Source: Diabrotica undecimpunctata (lineage: Eukaryota > Arthropoda > Insecta > Coleoptera > Chrysomelidae). Taken from it: a DNA stretch of 64,000 nt. A model generated the notes under the pieces. That model was given only the letters and a program-made list of their open reading frames with translations. It was not told where the DNA came from and did not search any database. The translations under genes were made by a program, and so were the position numbers. Positions 32,261-42,376 of this stretch are shown piece after piece. The stretch covers positions 116,786,049 to 116,850,048 of the forward strand of contig NC_092808.1 of assembly GCF_040954645.1 (NCBI RefSeq), given 5' to 3'. Position 1 is the stretch's first letter. Every line of letters starts with the position of its first letter.

Positions 32261-32911
32261 ATGGTTATTTTCGACATTACAACCGGGAATCAACTTTTAA
32301 AGTGGTACGACGAAGTAGAAGCAGATTCGATATCAGAATATTCTGACTCAGAAAATGACGCTTCTTCTGTACGTAGCATTCATGAGACGGACACGGAGCA
32401 GCAAAAAAAAAACAAAAACGTCCTAATGTTATCAACGATGCACGATGACGATTTAATTGATTTAGAGTCTAGTGATAACAAACCAGAGATGATAACATTT
32501 TATAATTTAACTAAAGGAAGCGTAAATGTTGTAGATAGGATTAAGTTAGAATACAATGTAACCAGAATTAGTACTAACACCTTATTACAAAGAAGAACTT
32601 TTATTTCAAACTTAGCAAAACAGTTGATAAAATCCCATTTGAAAAACTGTCTTCAATTTCAACTTTTTCCATTAGCCTAAAGCAAAAAATTCGGGATATT
32701 CTACAAATCAGGATCAATACTCGTACAGTTTCACAACCGACAACTTCAAAGAACAAAATAAAGTGCTCATATTGTCTTGCCAAGAAAAATAGATACACAC
32801 AACACTCTTGTCGTTCTTGTACAAAAGTATTATGCAAAGAATACACTGGAAAAACAACATTGGTGTGTAGGGATTGCATTCTGATCCTTGAGAGTGGTGC
32901 ATCTGAATGAA
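32261..32911 (+). pseudogene. piggyBac-derived minimal ORF: acidic N-terminus joined to C-terminal and zinc domains
   Basis: ATG 32261 opens with FDITTGNQLLKWYDEVEAD and an acidic stretch to about residue 47. The frame then goes straight into KKNKNVLMLSTMHDDDLID, EMITFYNLTKGSVNVVDRI (GVD-like region) and FISNLAKQLI, so about 300 residues with the catalytic Asp positions are deleted. After a frameshift near 32660 the cysteine-rich domain follows: CSYCLAKKN-x7-CRSCTKVLCKEY and CRDC, ending at 32911. Without the core it cannot catalyse transposition. Confidence 0.7.
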
Positions 32912-33559
32912 TAATACATTTGTAGAATCTAAATTACTGCAAAAAAATTATGTTACTTATATTACAAATCTAATACATTGTGCTTAATATAATATTGCTT
33001 ACTTTTGACTTATTCTTCGAAAACTAGCCCACATAGTTTAATTTTGTAAGGCCATTATTGATTTTATCCTTATTTTATTTTATACTTATACTTACTTGTC
33101 TGCCAAACGTGGTTCGAGTTAGCTGTACGGTTTACATTTTGTAATTAGACAATTTGCAATATAAAGAATACGAATATATTTAATTAGACCTGAAAATATT
33201 ATTTTTCTGCTGACCGTAATTTTTTTAGAAAGTGAGAAAAAACCTCTACACGGGACCTATGGCGTAATGTAACTTAACGGGACCTATCCCGAGTTAAATA
33301 CCTTCCTTCTTAATTTCTTTTTAAGAATCGCAATAAAGTCATGGTTTAGAATCTCTACCAGGTGAAACGGAATTTCACCAGACAAATTTACATCCAAAAT
33401 GTTTGGTAATTTTAACGAGTTGGTTGACGGTAGGTCTATTTTGCATAAACCCTGATTAATGTTCCTTGATGATTTGTACAGTGAGATGTTAAAATGTTTT
33501 ATTAGGAATATGTTTTTTTAATTCTGACATAATAATTTTTCTAATTTTTTTATATATAG
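32912..33559. other. AT-rich 3' flank of the shortened piggyBac unit
   Basis: CTCTACACGGGACCTATG at 33243 resembles CTCTATACGGGACTCTTTG at 32029, in the same orientation. A direct subterminal repeat pair, not an inverted one. No coding content. Confidence 0.4.
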
Positions 33560-34020
33560 AACAGATTATACTTTTGTTTCATTGTTTAGAGATTTTATCC
33601 TCTCTCCATATTTCTTGTAGTAGTTGGTACATCTCTTTTGTCTATTTTTTTCCTCCTTACTTGTATAGTTCTACAGGTAATTTATCTATTTTCAGCGGTC
33701 TCTTGTTTTTTCTTTTTGTATTTGGATTGTCATTCGAAACTCCTCTAGCGTTAGAGGTCTAGTTAGTTCATTTTCTCCTTCATCTTCGATCCCATCTTGT
33801 TGTTACACTTCTTGTTGCTGATGTAGTCATTGTTGTTGAAGTGGTTGTACCCTTTCGTTTAATAGTTTCCTAAAATACATCATCCAGGTTCTCTTAATTT
33901 CCTTCGTGTTGCTAATTATTTCATCCTTCTTATTTCTGGATAAGTTAGTCTTCAGCTTGGATCCCTATTTAAACATTTGCTAAATTGGTACGCACTGCGT
34001 GTTTCGTTTTCCTTAAACTC
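33560..34020 (-). pseudogene. LINE fragment between endonuclease and RT (RTE-like)
   Basis: Minus strand reads IKRTWMMYFRKLLNERVQPLQQQ, then GENELTRPLTLEEFRMTIQ, matching the W-x-x-YF-x-x-LLN and T-x-EE segments upstream of the RT fingers in RTE-type LINEs. Several stops. Confidence 0.55.
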
Positions 34021-34089
34021 ACTATATGTTTAATATCCGTTGGTTTTCGTACTTTCTCTTTTTCCATCTGCATAGTTTATCTGCTCTTC

Positions 34090-34690
34090 TTCTTTTCTTC
34101 TAAAATGTCTTTTGTGGCCCGAATTACGTAGCTGGCTAATGCGACTATAATGTTGTTTAGTTGAAAAACAAAACATTAATTTATGAAAAAATATGGGCAA
34201 TTTCTCGTTATAAAACCATTACCTTTATTAGTCGTGATTTTTTAAAGCCGTTTTAGTTTTGTAAACTTTGGCTTGACCAAATTTAACCTTCGACTAAAAA
34301 TTTAAGGCATTATTGAATATTAAAGTAAATGATATTAAAAAATATAGATTTTTACCTTTAAATGATGTTATCTCTCCAAACAAAAAGTTTGACACCTTCC
34401 TACAGGACATTTTTAAAATAGTTCTACTTATATCCTTTGTAATATTAGGGTAAATGCTCCAATAAACAAAATGATCCCATTTTTATAATATTTTTCCTAA
34501 TATCCTAATAATAATAAATTTAATTCGTAGTCCTGTTTGAATATATTCATTATATTTTATTTTTTTTTTATTAGCTTTTACAGTTACAAGCAAAATTGTA
34601 TTATTGATTATCACTAATTTTTTTGTTTCGAGTGATATCAATTGTGGTCGAGGTTAACAGCGGATAATTACTGAATATAAATTAACAATC
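34090..34690. repeat. Dispersed AT-rich repeat, copy 2
   Basis: Same orientation and order as 22263-22950; about 85 percent alike by eye. No coding capacity. Confidence 0.65.
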
Positions 34691-34699
34691 TTTTTAGAG

Positions 34700-35450
34700 A
34701 AACTGCACGTGTAGAGAAAAAAGTACGTCCGTGGTTATTAGATATATAATTTTAAAAATTAGATAGCGTTGATAGGTAGATTATCAAATGAAGGTAGCTG
34801 AATAACAATGAGTAATTCAGTATGTGCTAATCTTGGACCTACAATAACCAACAAATATGAACATATCATCAACAGATATGAACTTTATTGAAGTTTATAT
34901 TTTTAGTAACAATACAAGTTTGACTGCCTGTACAAAAAGGGTGTACATATGTGAGTGTATGAGGACTGTATTACATAGGGCTGGTTCAAATAAATTAGGA
35001 TGTGTATTAAAGGGTTATACAGATTATAGCAAATCAACTTATAAAAAGTCTTACCAATATTTCTGCTGCACACACACTCGCGGTATTTCCAGGCTTTCAC
35101 TCGCAGTTGTTCTTCGTACAGTGAAGCTGTCCGGGAGTTACCGGTTTCTGAACATGTGTATCGCGGTACTAACACTGAGATCACGAGATAGAGCACATTT
35201 GCGTCTGTATACGATTTAAAAACGTTTTAAGGTATTTTTCGCGTATCTATAAGCGGGAGAGAGAAAATGTCTATTGTTAGTTGCTGTCAACAATAGAGAG
35301 AATACGTCTGTTGCTAACGATAGTCAATAGGGAAGAGAGAGCCTCTGTTAATAGCGATAGGCAATAAGCAAGAAGGAGTATTTTTTGTTTGCTATCTTAC
35401 AACTGTCTGTATTTCTAATGGGAAAGGGTTGAAGTTTGAAATAGGAAGTA
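34700..35450. other. Spacer, nothing firmly recognised
   Basis: Includes several copies of a CAATAG/CTATTG-rich motif at 35270-35370. No element assigned; could be the 5' part of the following LTR. Confidence 0.35.
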
Positions 35451-35469
35451 TTGTCAGCTATCGAAATCG

Positions 35470-35850
35470 AAAAACGGCCTAACAGCTTGAACACGCGCGA
35501 TGACGCGAAACGATTGCCGGCAACATGGCGACCCCTGCTTCAGCGACCTCCCGCTCACACCGCCCAGGCCACGTCAGTTCAGACCACGTCAGCGCATACC
35601 GTTCCCGCGCATACAGCGAGTATAAAAGCAGCGACACAGGGTAAGACCGGTTGTCACTCGACACTGAGGAGTAGGCACATTGAGAACTCAGTGCCGAGAG
35701 ACAGTTCTTGCAATATAGAACACGATACTGGTACGTCTCGAGTGAGGGGAGTAGGCAGATTGAGACCCCGAACTCGAACCGAACCGTATCACTCTTGATA
35801 ATGGCTCCAAAATGGGTGCCGAAACGTCGAGTAATAAATTCTCAACGCGG
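35470..35850 (+). promoter_or_regulatory. GC-richer Penelope-type LTR with TATA box
   Basis: A 380-bp island clearly richer in G and C than its surroundings. TATAAAA at 35621-35627 is followed about 30 bp on by TTGTCACTCG, a plausible start site, and about 170 bp after the TATA by a hammerhead relic (35791-35832). Penelope-like LTRs carry both promoter and hammerhead. No Penelope coding sequence adjoins, so this would be an isolated LTR. Confidence 0.45.
35791..35832 (+). ncRNA. Hammerhead relic, core mutated
   Basis: Stem I ACTC (35791-35794) pairs with GAGT (35829-35832). Stem II GGCTCC (35803-35808) pairs with GGGTGCC (35814-35820) around an AAAAT loop. GAAA at 35821-35824, minimal stem III ACGT, and the cleavage base C35828. 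The core is TTGATAA instead of CTGATGA, so two essential positions are changed and activity is unlikely. T35802 is unpaired between core and stem II, as in the motif at 13176. Confidence 0.5.
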
Positions 35851-35872
35851 TTCTTCCCGAGAACTAAGTAAT

Positions 35873-35876
<4 letters not shown>

Positions 35877-35958
<82 letters not shown>
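35877..35958. repeat. AT microsatellite
   Basis: About 40 AT units directly after the LTR. Confidence 0.95.
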
Positions 35959-35964
<6 letters not shown>

Positions 35965-35984
35965 GGCTGAAAGCGCCACTATTG

Positions 35985-36510
35985 CCTAAAAGGTAACCTT
36001 GCTACTTTCTATATTAACTTAAGATATTCGCCATTAGGTACACCTGTGTAAGCAAGAGAATCTTTGCCTTGGAGCAATTTGATGAATTTTGCTAGAGGCC
36101 AGAGGAGTGGGGAGTCTCTTCATCTTTTATTAGTACAACATCACCTGTCTTTCAAGGATCAGTAGCGATGTTCCACTTACTCCTAGTTTGTCGTAGTAGC
36201 ATATCCGATACAAACAGTGGAAGTGTGAGGCATTTGGGAAATGAAACTTTATATATTGATTGAAATGTATCCAATAATGATCTTCAATCTGAGTGTTTTA
36301 CTGTGCCAGTCTAAGGGCAATGACCAGAGACGTTGTAAAAAACGTTTGTAATGTACTATAAAAGATAAGATATTTCCTAAGGAGTCATACATCCGAGAAA
36401 CATATGCTTTTTGTTAAGAGAGGCGGCTCTTCCGGAACAGGCGACTTAAAATAGAAATTGTCTTAGTAAGGTAACCACTTAATACCTAGGACTTTAGAAA
36501 AGCTATTAAC
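35985..36510 (-). pseudogene. BEL/Pao pol relic: RT end joined to integrase C-terminus
   Basis: Minus strand: KVLGIKWLPY (about 36510), MYDSLGNILSFIVHYKRFLQRLWSL (about 36400-36320), the BEL/Pao segment after the RT active site. Then LLRQTRSKWNIATDP and TGDVVLIKDEETP (about 36200-36125), the integrase C-terminal module. RNase H and the integrase core between them are deleted. Stops and frameshifts present. The BEL-like gag at 37392-37751 has the same orientation and probably belongs to the same element. Confidence 0.7.
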
Positions 36511-36721
36511 TAAGTTAAGATTGACTTCTGTCATGTCAAGTGGAGACCATATTACATTCATTTAAAAAGGAAAGAGAATTTAAATATATTTTATAGAGTT
36601 GGAAACCGTGGCTGTTCAGAAGCGAGCATAGTTGAGAATAAAGTATGTGCAACTCTTCCAAATTATTGGCGCTTGACAAGATATTTTGTAGAATTAAAAA
36701 GGAAAAGACAGTTAAGATTTG

Positions 36722-36816
36722 ATTTCACGTACAGGGCGCTTGCGCATCCGCTTATACGTATTTCGGCCTAATAGGCGTCATCAGAACGGCTTTCGCAATC
36801 GCTCTGAACGTGAAAT
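36722..36816 (-). ncRNA. Type I hammerhead ribozyme, unit 1
   Basis: Minus-strand RNA. CUGAUGA (complement of 36778-36784) and GAAA (complement of 36761-36764). Stem II GCCU/AGGC with AUU loop, preceded by one C-C mismatch. Stem III AU-ACGU-AU. Predicted cleavage after the A following it. Stem I: CCGUU with AGCGG (one G-U), an AAAG/AUG internal loop, UUGCG with CGCAA, an A-G mismatch, GCG with CGC, and further pairs out to CACG/CGUG. The internal loop in stem I is where natural type I hammerheads make their tertiary contact. All core bases are canonical. Confidence 0.75.
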
Positions 36817-37143
36817 AAATCTTTTCTGTCTTACGAAGCAACTCTAACGTGACTTTGTATAGACGCAATGTCTATACATCGTATACGATCAGATGTATAC
36901 GACATCTGATTATAAAATCATAGACTAATTTTCGAAACCAAATTCAGAATTTCGCTTTAATCTGTGCCTTCTAAGAATTGCAAGGCAAAAGAGACGTTGA
37001 TAAAGATGTTATGAGAGACATGGGGAATCTAAAAATTGCATTTCACAACATATCTCCTTAACTAAGCAAAATTCTAAGCGAATTGGTTTCTAGTACTCAT
37101 ACAGAGTGTATCGAAATAAAAAGGAAAAGACAGTTAAGATTTG

Positions 37144-37238
37144 ATTTTACGTACAGTGCGCTTGCGCATCCGCTTATACGTATTTCGGCCTAATAGGCGT
37201 CATCAGAACGGCTTTCGCAATCGCTCTGAACGTGAAAT
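37144..37238 (-). ncRNA. Type I hammerhead ribozyme, unit 2
   Basis: Same fold 422 bp downstream, core complement at 37200-37206 and GAAA complement at 37183-37186. It differs from unit 1 at positions outside the core: one base in the outer stem I (an A replaces C next to the inner CGC) and the outermost pair. Two intact cores in tandem would release a unit-length RNA of 422 nt. Confidence 0.75.
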
Positions 37239-37391
37239 AAATATTTTCTGTCTTACGAAGCAACTCTAACGTGACTTTGTATAGACGCAATGTAGTTATA
37301 GTTGCAGAACTAAAGGAAGTAGTTATAGTTATTTCTTTCATCTGTTTAACTGATTGGGGAGGGAGTCATCATTAAGAAACATAATTGTAAC

Positions 37392-37751
37392 TTATCTTTG
37401 GCCATTTAAATTCAAATCAGTACTTTTAACAATACTAGAAGTGTTCGCTTTAAATTTTGTATCAAATTTGAAAGTCTCTTTAGCTTCCAGTTTTTCTTCT
37501 AGGAAACATAAAGCGTCCATATATTTTTCATAAGTAATATCTACTTCTTCACTTTCAAGAATAGTTTCGTCGTCAACCAGGTTTTCCAAAACATCCAAAT
37601 ATGATTTATACGCTGCCCTAAGTTGAGCAATAGATTCCCTGATTCTAAAATTGGGGAGGTGTTGTTCATTAGAACTAACAACCTTTGCAATTCTGGCGAT
37701 ATTTGTTTGTGAAACGTGAATTATATGAAAATGTTTTGCAATTTCTGCCAT
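37392..37751 (-). pseudogene. BEL/Pao-like gag N-terminus
   Basis: Minus-strand frame from ATG at 37751-37749 to a stop at 37392: 119 codons, no interruption. Helical, charged: NFRIRESIAQLRAAYKSYLDVLE, then DITYEKYMDALCFLEEKLE. This resembles the N-terminal helical region of BEL/Pao gag proteins (R-x-x-x-L-x-x-x-W/Y-x-x-Y/F, then E-x-Y). Too short for a full gag. Context, with a BEL pol relic in the same orientation downstream, supports the call; a host coiled-coil gene is the alternative. Confidence 0.5.
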
Positions 37752-37759
37752 TTTTAATC

Positions 37760-39640
37760 AGAGTATATTATAGTTAAAGAAAGTATAACAAGAGTGTACC
37801 AGATGAGGATAAATGACAAAGAGAATAAGAAAAACGACGACAAAGAAAGGGTACAAACAGAAAAAAATTTTTTTGAATATATAAGAGTGTAATGGGATTA
37901 TAATTTTCTTTTTCTTGCGTGTGAAAATTACATTTGGTATCGTGAATTTAATTTAAATTAACACTGATAAAGATCAATTTTATTAAATTAATAAAGCAAT
38001 AAGTATGCAAAACAAGCGATTACAATAAGCAATTATTATGCTAGGGATTAAAGCCTACTGACAATAATACCGGGGAATTTTTGTAAAAATTTCTTAATCC
38101 AACCAAAAGGACAAATTACCTTCCCAGACAAAACGTACGGAGAACAATACAATAAGTATAGGAACCATTACATAAAAACTAATGTATTTCTTAAGAACTT
38201 CAAAAAAAAACAAAAAATATACAGGATGATCCATTTGAACTAAGAAAGTTCATTAGATTTTCAGGAAAAAAGAAGATATGACAACAATGAAAATACCAGC
38301 CTATCGGCCGCATCACAAGACGCTTATACACAAAAATATATAAAAATTATGCAAGCCGTTTTCAAATAGAAAACTCACCCTGTAAATTAATAAATAAGAG
38401 AAAAACAAAAGCATTATTTTAAAAGTATATATAGATCCTTTTTTTTTTGTTGTTTAAAAAGGTTTTAGGTGCTTTTAATATATCCACAGTGATTTTGATT
38501 CACGACAATTTTGCACTCAAAAATCACTGTTAGTTCGCACAGTTAATATCTCAGTTTTGAATAGTAAAGAATAAAAAAATGGTCCCAAGAATGTGCCCTC
38601 AAGTTTTAAAATCAATGTTTTTTACATCAAAAAGTGGACATTTTTTGTGGAATTCGACATATTTTCTCAGAAATGCAAACTTATAGTTCAGTTAACTATA
38701 TCCGTTATCATAGGCCCTGGTTTGTCCTTTTGATAATCTAATACTAATGATAACCCAGAGCCTTAATGTTTTTAGAGATTTTTATCTGCATTTTGTACTC
38801 TGCTAAAATCTTTATAACATTCAAATTCCCTACCTATGACTAACAAGGCCCCAACCACACTAGTACCATTCAAATTTGGTACCACCTTGTATATTTTTAG
38901 TTTCACATTTTAATACCTAGAAGAAAGGAATTAATTAAAACACGTATTAAATTGAAGTATATTTTATTTCACTAAGTGTACTTAAATTTAAAGATTTAAC
39001 TAAATATATACCACAGCATACCTTATACAAATATTTAAAATATCTTAAATTCTATGATTTTATTTTTAAACGACTATAGATACATTTTATTCAAATTATT
39101 TTTAAAGTACTTATAAATGTGCAACTTGATTTATTTACGACTTTGCTAAAAAATTGCGGACATCCAAATGTACAACGAAATAAATCAGTGATGGTACCTT
39201 AGTTTGACGAACTTACAGTCTGATAATAAGTTAAAAATCCATGTATTACTTTGATCGTCTAAAATATATATAAATAAATAACCACTAGGAATTAAAAACT
39301 GACTAAAAAATAAATTTAAGCAGTTGAGGAGGTAAAATGCAAAAAACAAGTTTAAGTCACAAATAAGTAATTTTTCAGGTGGGGCGAAAAACTGGTGGGG
39401 CGTAGCTTTGCTCTGAAAAAGGATAATGAGTTCTAATCGATGTTATGCAATAGTATTGGTTCCAAACATGCGATTAAAATAATATAATATTCAGCTGATA
39501 AAATAAGCTGATTCACAAGTAAAAAACAGTAATAAAGCAACAAAGTAAAGAAACAGCCACACATTTCTTCCTGCTCCTCACCAGCAGCTGCTGTGGTGGA
39601 TCCATAACAAATCAAACTCTTTTACTAACTAAGGTATGGA
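37760..39640. other. AT-rich region, largely featureless
   Basis: Apart from the small MITE-like stretch at 38219-38384, no coding frame, terminal repeat or RNA gene seen. The first part may be BEL 5' LTR, but no second LTR was found. Confidence 0.4.
38219..38384. mobile_element. Possible short MITE
   Basis: ATACAGGATGA at the left and TCACCCTGTA at the right are imperfect inverted ends about 165 bp apart. Only about 8 of 10 end positions match. Confidence 0.3.
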
Positions 39641-39709
39641 TCAGAAGTACACCAGTCCTCTCCAAACATTTTTTTCAAAAGTTTGTCAACATCTTTGGTC
39701 TTTTCTTTG

Positions 39710-39758
39710 GAGAACTACCACTTCATGATATGTTAAACATCATGAAGTGGTAGTTCTC
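39710..39758. repeat. Perfect 20-bp hairpin
   Basis: GAGAACTACCACTTCATGAT at 39710-39729 is exactly inverted at 39739-39758 around a 9-base loop. No terminator or element end explains it. Confidence 0.85.
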
Positions 39759-39942
39759 TTCTTGTATCCGGTAGCGAATTTCAATTCTCTTCAGTTCACT
39801 AATTGATTGGATGTCCTTATAGTATTCACTTAGTTTCTTAGTATAAAGTTGTGGTCAATCTTCTCCTTGTACGTTTATCTTGCCTATACCACTGTAAATG
39901 TCATGGTATTCCCGTTTAACTAAAATTATGGGTATCTTTCGC

Positions 39943-40950
39943 AACTAATTAAAAATACAGACGGAATTCATAAATGCTACAAAAGCTCTGTATAAAGAAA
40001 ATAAAGTGTCTATTAAAATGAGAACAAGAGTCATAGGAGACTTTACCACAACAAAAGGGCTCCTGCAGGGTTGTTCCACATCTCCAACTCTATTTAAAAT
40101 ATACTTAGAGAAAGCCTTGACTACATGGAAAAGAAATTGCGAAGGCATGGGAGTACCGGTACGGAACGAATACCTATATACGTTAAGATTTGCAGACGAT
40201 CAAGTAATGATTGCACAAGACCAAGACGACCGCAGCTACATGATAAAGAAAGTACAAGAATAATATACCACGGCTGGTCTAGATATTAACCTCGCGAAAA
40301 CAGAGTACCTATCTACAAATAAAGAAGACATAGAAGATCTACAGATTGATGACAACGTAACAATCAAAGGAAAGAATAAGTTCAAATACTTGGGGTTTAT
40401 AATCACTAAAAAAGCAACAACACAGGAAGAAATTACACAAAGATTAGGACAAACAAGAACAGCAATCCGACAACTTAACTCAGTATGGTTGGATAGACAC
40501 CTAAATATGAAGACAAAAACACAGATTTATAAAACATTAGTGCGAAGTATTATGATATATGGAGCTGACAATTGGATAATAAACAAGAAAAACAGGAGTA
40601 AGATATAACAGAGATGGAATGCCTGCGAAGATGCTGCAGAGTAACAAGAATCGATAAGGAGCAGAAATTACGAAATATAGCAAAGAACATCAATAGAAAC
40701 AGACATACTAACATATATAAAACAAAAAAGACTAAAGTGGTATGGACATCTAAGAAGTACTAGCGGCAGCAGATGTATAAAGAGAATAACCGAATGGAGC
40801 TCCATAGGAAGGAGAAAAAGATAACGACCCCTGAAATCCTGGAGGAACGAAGTAGACGACACCATGAGTAAGAGAGGCCTAAACAATGGAGAATGGGACA
40901 ACAGAGAGAGATGGAAACGGTTGAGCGAGGGAAGGCAGTAAATACTGTAG
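39943..40950 (+). pseudogene. LINE reverse transcriptase, 3' half, degenerate
   Basis: Reads EFINATKALYKENKVSIKM, KGLLQGCSTSPTLFKIYLE (motif B), LRFADDQVMIAQDQDD (motif C with F for Y), KFKYLGFIIT, MIYGADNWIINKK and LKWYGHLRS, to a stop near 40940. Stops at 40261 and 40607 and later frameshifts. This is a LINE family distinct from those at 1-3.3 kb (the YADD box is FADD), close in type to the elements at 43980 and 55796. Confidence 0.75.
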
Positions 40951-40954
40951 AATT

Positions 40955-41410
40955 CCTTGTTCTCAGGACAATATTATTTTTATTTTGAGAAACACAACCA
41001 TCGTTAAACAACCTTAGTACAGAACAGCCCCGAAAATCTGCTTCTGTCAAATAGTTAAAGAAAGCCGATGATATTTCCACACTGTCTTTTCCTGCCTGCT
41101 ACTCTGTCCAAATATAGAACATGAAGTTATGAGTTTTTAGGTCAGTAATACAAAAATTATAAAACCCAATTTGTCTCGCGTAATAAGCTTCTTGAATTGG
41201 ACTTTTCGGTAGTGGCTGAATTTGTTGAAGATCAAAGCAAAGGCTAATAGAATGAGGAACATCCATTTTCATGTACTCATAAAACGCTTTTGATCTTCTT
41301 GAATGAATCCGCTTTTTAGCCATTAGCTGGGCCTTTTTAGCAGACCGTGCTGGTGCATTAAAACCTATGTTAAACTCATTTAAAAAATCATCCTAAACAT
41401 GCTGCATTTC
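40955..41410 (-). pseudogene. Fragment of an unclassified insect transposon-type protein
   Basis: Minus strand: FLNEFNIGFNAPARSAKKAQ, MAKKRIHSRRSKAFYEYMK, SLCFDLQQIQPLPKSPIQEAYYARQIGFYNF, YIWTE, a TAG, then GKDSVEISSAFFNYL and LRLFNDGCVSQNKNN. I recognise the pattern F-D-L-Q-x3-PLP-x6-YY-RQ and (S/N)D-x-C-x-x-QN as a widespread repeated protein of insects and other invertebrates that looks like an RNase-H-fold nuclease, but I cannot name the transposon family. One stop, truncated both ends. Confidence 0.55.
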
Positions 41411-41822
41411 ACTTTTAACTACTCTTCACACTAATTATTATATATTTTACTTAGTTTACTAATACTTAATTCAGTTTGTAACACTTAAATTAGTTTACTA
41501 ATACGAACACAGATACAATCTTTTGGACTTCTTTCTGCTGTAATGTGATTCAGTTCCCCTGAGCTTTCTTATGTACTCTCTAACACTTTCCTTCTTAAGA
41601 TAGTTCTTATTTTTTGTAGTGTCACCTACGCAAAATAACTTTTTGGCTATATTTTGAAGTTATACTTCTATACGCGCGCTCCACGTTGGAAATTTGTATG
41701 GGAGTGAATCTGTGAAACCATTACATATGTAAGATAATGAGTAAGAGAGAGACAGAAGATATATTTTCTCTCTCTTCCACTGTCGATATAAAAATGTTCC
41801 TTTTGTATACATATTTAATATG

Positions 41823-41877
<55 letters not shown>

Positions 41878-42031
41878 TAAAATATTTATTAAGATTATTA
41901 TTTATGTGATATGTTTTGTACTATTTATTAAATATTCATAATTATATTAGTCTTTTGTATTTCACAATAATAATCTCAATAAATCACTGTATGACCCAGA
42001 ACTGTCAATTTTGACATCCGTTTGTGTCATG

Positions 42032-42103
42032 TCCTCAGTAGTATAGTAGTCAGTATCCTTGCCTGTCACGCGGGAGACCGGAGTTCGATTCCCAGTCGGG
42101 GAG
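42032..42103 (+). tRNA. tRNA-Asp(GTC)-like sequence, probably degenerate
   Basis: 72 nt. D-arm AGTATAGTAGTCAGTAT, anticodon loop CTGTCAC (anticodon GTC) closed by CTTGC/GCGGG with two G-U pairs, variable region GAGAC, and a B-box-like GTTCGATTCC. Acceptor stem TCCTCAG/TCGGGGA has one mismatch and wobbles, and the T stem has two mismatches, so it is likely a pseudo-tRNA. A T-run (42107-42112) follows closely, as in a Pol III terminator. It sits centrally in the inverted-repeat element, so it is dispersed by transposition. Confidence 0.65.
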
Positions 42104-42170
42104 GACTTTTTTATTAATATTATTACATGATAAATTAAACATATGCGTAAGTAGAAAAGTTATATATAAT

Positions 42171-42376
42171 ATTGTCATTTTTAAATACTTATGAATATTG
42201 CATTTTAATTTGTATTGTATTATTATATTGAATTATGTTGCACTGTATTGTAGTGTATTTTTTTATGTATATTATTGTCATTTTTAAATACTTATGAATA
42301 TTGCATTTTAATTTGTATTGTATTATTATATTGAATTATGTTGCAGTGTATTGTATTGTATTTTTATATTAATAAC
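42171..42376. repeat. Tandem duplication, 103-bp period
   Basis: ATTGTCATTTTTAAATACTT begins at 42171 and 42274, and about 95 bp of each copy are nearly identical. Confidence 0.85.

Larger units (their letters stand above)
36692..37292 (-). repeat. Retrozyme-like tandem repeat, locus B (1.4 units) with intact hammerhead cores
   Basis: Unit 1 36692-37117, unit 2 37118-37292 (partial). AAAAAGGAAAAGACAG at 36696 and 37118 gives a 422-bp period. Each unit contains a minus-strand hammerhead (separate entries). No long coding frame. Same family as locus A 10 kb upstream, which is older. A head-to-tail non-integer number of ribozyme-bearing units is what is known for animal retrozymes, thought to arise from reverse-transcribed circular RNA. 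It lies between the BEL pol and gag relics. A target duplication was not evident. Confidence 0.7.

Noticed and set aside
34857..35219. 120-codon plus frame and 97-codon minus frame
   Set aside because: No family resemblance, codon use not convincing, no splice or start context.
35451..35798. 115-codon open frame across the GC-richer LTR
   Set aside because: Low-complexity composition, no motif; better explained as LTR with promoter and hammerhead.
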